Of a stretch of DNA of 41,793 nucleotides, positions 38,623 through 41,793 are shown piece after piece. Positions within the stretch are counted from its first letter, which is position 1, and every line of letters starts with the position of its first letter. The position numbers and the translations under genes are program-made. The notes under the pieces were generated by a model that saw only the letters and a program-made list of their open reading frames with translations, ran no database searches and had not been told where the DNA came from. The stretch comes from Chryseobacterium hagamense (GTDB taxonomy: Bacteria; Bacteroidota; Bacteroidia; Flavobacteriales; Weeksellaceae): NCBI RefSeq assembly GCF_007991455.1, contig NZ_BJYJ01000032.1:1-41793 (forward strand), read 5' to 3'.

Positions 38623-39537
38623 ATGAAAGAGCCTATCCGTTTTAATTCCATTTCCGATTTTCACACATTCTGCGGTCTGCCGAAACCGGAACATCCGCTG
38701 ATCAGCCTGATCGATTACAGCAAAGTGCAGTATCCGGTGAACGATGACGAAATGAAATGGATCCAGAACTACTACTCCATCGGGTTAAAAAGAAATGTAA
38801 ACGCCCGGTTCAATTATGGTCAGCAGGAATATGATTTCGATTCCGGTGTGCTCTGTTTTGTTTCGCCGCTCCAGTTTCTCCGGATCGAGATGAAACCCGA
38901 CGTGGAAGTGGAACCGACCGGCTACCTGCTTCTGATCCATCCCGATTTTCTCTGGGGAACTTCTCTGGCAAAAAAGATGAAATCCTATGAATTTTTCAGC
39001 TACCGGATCAACGAGGCCCTTTTCCTGTCGGAAAAAGAAGAAAACATTATCGTCTGCCTGTTTAAAAATATCGAAAAGGAATACCAGAACAACATCGACA
39101 AGTTTACCCAGGAACTGATTGTCGCCCAGCTGGAGCTGTTCCTGATCTACTCCGAACGTTTTTATGAACGACAGTTCCTCACCCGGAAAAAGTCCAGCCA
39201 TGAACTGCTCGACAAATTCGAGGAAGTACTCTCCGGATATTTTGAAAGCGGCAGCCTTCCGGAAAACGGAATTCCTTCTGTAACCGCCATTGCCGGACAG
39301 CTGAACATTTCGCCCAATTACCTCAGCAGCCTGCTGCGCATCAATACCCAACAGAATACCCAACAGCACATCCAGAACAAATTAATCGACTACGCCAAGG
39401 AACGCCTGAGCACCACTACCTTATCCGTCAGTGAAATTGCCTACGAACTGGGGTTTGAACATCCGCAGTCTTTCAGTAAATTGTTCAAGCAGAAGGTGAA
39501 GCAGTCGCCGGGGGAGTTCAGGAAGCTGTTTAATTGA
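38623..39537 (+). CDS. AraC-family transcriptional regulator
   Basis: This 304-residue regulator has an N-terminal cupin-like sensing half (about 30-170: NVNARFNYGQQEYDFDSGVLCFVSPLQFL) and a C-terminal AraC DNA-binding domain (about 200-304) with two HTH units: SVTAIAGQLNISPNYLSSLLRINT and LSVSEIAYELGFEHPQSFSKLFKQKVKQSPGEFRKLF. An unusual QQNTQQHIQNKLIDYAKERL linker joins the two. A TACCTTAG -7-like box ends five bases before the ATG, so the transcript may be nearly leaderless. The inducer is unknown; neighbours are oxidoreductases. Confidence 0.92.
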   Translation: MKEPIRFNSISDFHTFCGLPKPEHPLISLIDYSKVQYPVNDDEMKWIQNYYSIGLKRNVNARFNYGQQEYDFDSGVLCFVSPLQFLRIEMKPDVEVEPTGYLLLIHPDFLWGTSLAKKMKSYEFFSYRINEALFLSEKEENIIVCLFKNIEKEYQNNIDKFTQELIVAQLELFLIYSERFYERQFLTRKKSSHELLDKFEEVLSGYFESGSLPENGIPSVTAIAGQLNISPNYLSSLLRINTQQNTQQHIQNKLIDYAKERLSTTTLSVSEIAYELGFEHPQSFSKLFKQKVKQSPGEFRKLFN

Positions 39538-39800
39538 AAATTTTGTATTTTGGTGATAACAATATTCTTAAATACTATAAACATAAAAAATTTTTACTTC
39601 TGATGATTTTGTTTTACGGAACAGATTTATTCTCTCAGGATTGAAAACAGATCGCAATAGGGAATGAATTAGGTTATTCCAGATTCAATTGGTGAAGAAA
39701 TGCTGAATTCCTTTTGCTATAAAGAGTAAAATTTAAGATTGCTTATCTTTAATATTTTGAATTAGTGGTAATTTATATTAGTTTATCAATAGAATAAATA
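39538..39800. other. Intergenic region, no gene seen
   Basis: AT-rich sequence between the AraC gene and the convergent phospholipase gene. No gene, no long repeat. The only clear structure in the full 39538-39874 gap is the hairpin at 39801-39823. Confidence 0.5.
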
Positions 39801-39823
39801 GCCGGAAGAAAAATTCTTCCGGC
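39801..39823 (-). terminator. Terminator hairpin between convergent genes
   Basis: A perfect 10-base stem GCCGGAAGAA / TTCTTCCGGC has a three-base loop. On the minus strand it is followed by TATTTATTC; on the plus strand by CTTAATC. It probably terminates the phospholipase gene and may serve both directions. Confidence 0.78.
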
Positions 39824-39874
39824 CTTAATCATAAACCTTTCGGCTTTCACTCTACTTAATCATAAACTTTTCTA

Positions 39875-41263
39875 TTAGTAGTTCGACTGGATAATGTTGT
39901 TGATCAGGCCGTTTTCATTCGGATTGTCACCACCGTTATTATAGAAATCAAGCGGGATAATACCCAGCCTTTTCTTCCCGGAATACAGGGTATAGTTTCT
40001 CAGCCAAGGATTCATCGCCGGATTTACACCCAAACCACCCCATGCATACTGGTAGGGCGTATGAGCTCCGACGGCAATGCTGTTGAATGTGATATACAGG
40101 ACCTGCTGATTGGCCGCATCGGTTTTTACCGCTTTTTCCAGATTGGCTTTTACTTCTTCCGCCTTTTTATGCGTGTCGTTGCTCTTATAGTTGTCTTCGA
40201 TATAAAATTTCTGGCCCTGGGCATTGGCAGATTCGAAAGTCGCATCATCTTTCCATTCGCCAAAACTTACGCCCAACGCATTTTTATCAATTCCTGAGTT
40301 TCCGACGTTAAGATCAAACCGGTAAAAGAAGATGATCTTTCCTTTTGCATGCTGAAGATCGGGAACAGTATTTCCTTTATAGTACAGGGAATTGTATTTT
40401 TTGAGATAGGTAATAAAGTTAGCGGAAATATCCGACCCGTCTTCTTTTTTTACCGACATCAGAATCACTTCGGACGGATTGCCTTTCAGGAAAGCATCAC
40501 AGGCATTGAGTACTTCCCCAAAACTTACATCGCAGGGAACAAACCCGTGGTAAAGCACTAAAGGATCGGAAGAGCTGGAGCCGTTGGCCAGCCGGATATC
40601 ATAAAAACGGATACCATCTTCCAGCTGTCTCCGGATATCATAATTCTGACATCTCGCCCCTACTACTACAGAAGGAATATTATAAGTTCCGGAATCATGA
40701 GTACCGGGAATGCTTAATGACAGAAGGGAGGAATCCGGATCAAGTTTGCCCATCCATTGCATCATATTCAGGGAGAAGAAAAATTCGTTTACGCCCGATA
40801 CGGCCAGATTGCAGTTGAAGTCGGTTCCGGGATTGGTAGACAATATATAGAGATTCCCTGCTTTTTTCAGCTGTTTACTGCCAATCCACCAGTTGTTCTC
40901 AGACTTCCAGTTATGTCCTTGCCCGATGACGAGATTGGGGAGCTGGCAGCGTTTGTTCCTGTAATCGAAGGAAATAGTACAGGTGAAGGCAAAATTCAGT
41001 TCACCCGGCATGCTTTCGGAGGTGCTGCATCCGATGGCGCTCCCGCCGGTGATCTGATTTCTGAACCAGTCGGCTACTCCACTGCTGCCTTTTCTTCCGG
41101 CCCGTACGGTAATTTTCCAGGTACTGTTTCCGTTAGCGGCCACAGAAGGGGTATTTTCCCACGGCTGACCGGACGTGATGGAATGACCGGTAATGGAAAT
41201 CTGCAGATTGGTGACTCCCTCCAGCATATGAAGGATAAAATCGTTGTCGCGAATTGTTGGCAT
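39875..41263 (-). CDS. PI-PLC X-domain protein with an unassigned N-terminal domain
   Basis: This is a 462-residue protein. Residues about 172-462 form a phosphatidylinositol-specific phospholipase C X-domain: LSLSIPGTHDSGTYN with His189, GIRFYDIRLANG with Arg219, and VLYHGFVP with His239, matching the two catalytic histidines and arginine of bacterial PI-PLC. Later blocks GNPSEVILMSVKKEDG and KGKIIFFYRFD fit too. Residues 1-170 form a separate beta-rich domain (LQISITGHSITSGQPWENTPS; FAFTCTISFDYRNKRCQLPN) that I cannot assign; its size and Trp/Gly richness recall lipid-binding or pore-forming beta-sandwich modules. No signal peptide or T9SS tail is visible, odd for a phospholipase. Confidence 0.88.
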   Translation of the reverse strand: MPTIRDNDFILHMLEGVTNLQISITGHSITSGQPWENTPSVAANGNSTWKITVRAGRKGSSGVADWFRNQITGGSAIGCSTSESMPGELNFAFTCTISFDYRNKRCQLPNLVIGQGHNWKSENNWWIGSKQLKKAGNLYILSTNPGTDFNCNLAVSGVNEFFFSLNMMQWMGKLDPDSSLLSLSIPGTHDSGTYNIPSVVVGARCQNYDIRRQLEDGIRFYDIRLANGSSSSDPLVLYHGFVPCDVSFGEVLNACDAFLKGNPSEVILMSVKKEDGSDISANFITYLKKYNSLYYKGNTVPDLQHAKGKIIFFYRFDLNVGNSGIDKNALGVSFGEWKDDATFESANAQGQKFYIEDNYKSNDTHKKAEEVKANLEKAVKTDAANQQVLYITFNSIAVGAHTPYQYAWGGLGVNPAMNPWLRNYTLYSGKKRLGIIPLDFYNNGGDNPNENGLINNIIQSNY

Positions 41264-41793
41264 ATTATTCAGGATTTAAGTTTACATCGTTACCATCATG
41301 TGGTCTTCATCATCATTTCAAAAGTAGGAGGAAATATTTTCCTGCAGCTGAGGGTAAATACTGATTTTTTAAAACGGGGGTTTTTACTAGAAGATGTAGA
41401 GGACCGACTATTGGTACCGACTGCAGAAGAGAAAATCAATGGCAGGAAATTTTTAAATTAACGCGCGCTCGAAGTACAAACCGTACCAAAAATGGCTGGA
41501 AGAGGGACGCCGGATGCCGGAAGAACTTTCGGTTAAGATATTGCAAGGAATTTTGAAGATGAACCGATTTTTTCAACAGGCTTTTTTTATCGCATTAAAT
41601 CACATAAAAACAAATAACTATCGAATTCACATTGAATTAAAATCAATTGATTCAGAAGGCAAGATCCTCTCCATAAGAATAATTCAGTCCTTATTTTATC
41701 CATTAAAAACCAGATTCCCGGCCGTTAATTTGTGTTTCATTTTAAAATACAGGTTAAAAATTAATTTGTAATTTTGATTTAAATATATTAGAA
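41264..41793. other. Right-end intergenic region with a dispersed repeat
   Basis: No convincing gene is seen up to the window edge; an 85-codon open frame at 41514-41771 begins inside the repeat and has no family features. The stretch includes the CTTCCGG-type unit at 41491-41530 (inverted) and AT-rich sequence. The promoter of the phospholipase gene should lie near 41270-41330, but no good box pair was found. Confidence 0.6.
41491..41530 (-). repeat. CTTCCGG-type intergenic repeat unit
   Basis: GGCTGGAAGAGGGACGCCGG followed by ATGCCGGAAGAACTTTCGG matches the unit at 38444-38480, with shared flanking TTAAG/CAAGGA bases. Confidence 0.75.

Noticed and set aside
41514..41771. 85-codon open frame near the right end
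   Set aside because: It begins inside a dispersed repeat and shows no domain, signal or neighbour support.

Overview
The window looks like chromosomal DNA of a Chryseobacterium-like member of the Flavobacteriia (Bacteroidota). Three things point there. Promoters fit the Bacteroidota pattern (TTTG-like -33 box, TAnnTTTG -7 box). One protein has a type IX secretion sorting tail. A secreted protein-glutaminase closely resembles the enzyme known from Chryseobacterium proteolyticum. No rRNA, tRNA, CRISPR array, prophage or plasmid functions were seen.

Left part (1-7853): a tryptophan operon, trpG-trpD-trpC-trpF-trpB-trpA, followed by lipB. trpE is not in the window and may lie just upstream. The operon is interrupted three times: by a four-helix-bundle protein gene before trpG, by an AT-rich unknown gene between trpG and trpD, and by a 1 kb REP-type transposase module (nonsense-mutated transposase plus palindromic repeats) between trpF and trpB. 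TrpG and TrpF carry N-terminal extensions encoded by degenerate heptamer repeats, and TrpA has a similar one.

7854-16349: a secreted serine hydrolase, the protein-glutaminase, a nitroreductase-ohrR-ohr peroxide-resistance operon with a 24 bp palindrome at its promoter, a DUF1016/YhcG nuclease pseudogene with three lesions, a lactonase-fold protein, an unknown gene, and an exported peptide-deformylase homologue that lacks the usual metal-ligand cysteine.

16350-26448: a heme-acquisition locus on the minus strand. It runs from a TonB receptor (HmuR-like) through HmuY, HmuT, HmuU and HmuV, then an embedded methyltransferase, to HmuS. A ChaN-like heme/iron protein follows downstream. The operon is divergent from a T9SS-sorted secreted protein, and the shared promoter region holds an iron-box-like inverted repeat.

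26449-32354: a small monooxygenase, then assimilatory sulfate reduction genes (cysH-cysD-cysN plus a TauE/SafE exporter) with an Rrf2 regulator upstream and a 35 bp palindrome over the cysH promoter. A DUF4268 protein follows.

32355-41793: a Crp/Fnr-type regulator and an adjacent short-chain dehydrogenase, both preceded by the same 16 bp palindrome at the same distance from a -7-like box. Then come a lipoprotein, a stand-alone EF-Tu domain-III-like protein, a C1q-like exported protein, a second short-chain dehydrogenase, a quinone-oxidoreductase-type enzyme, an AraC regulator, and a PI-PLC-domain protein with an unassigned N-terminal domain. Intergenic regions are rich in dispersed repeats built on 7-base periodicity. 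No wholly new multi-gene system is evident. The best leads are the paired Crp/SDR operators, the heme/T9SS divergent operator, the repeat-derived N termini and the unusual deformylase.
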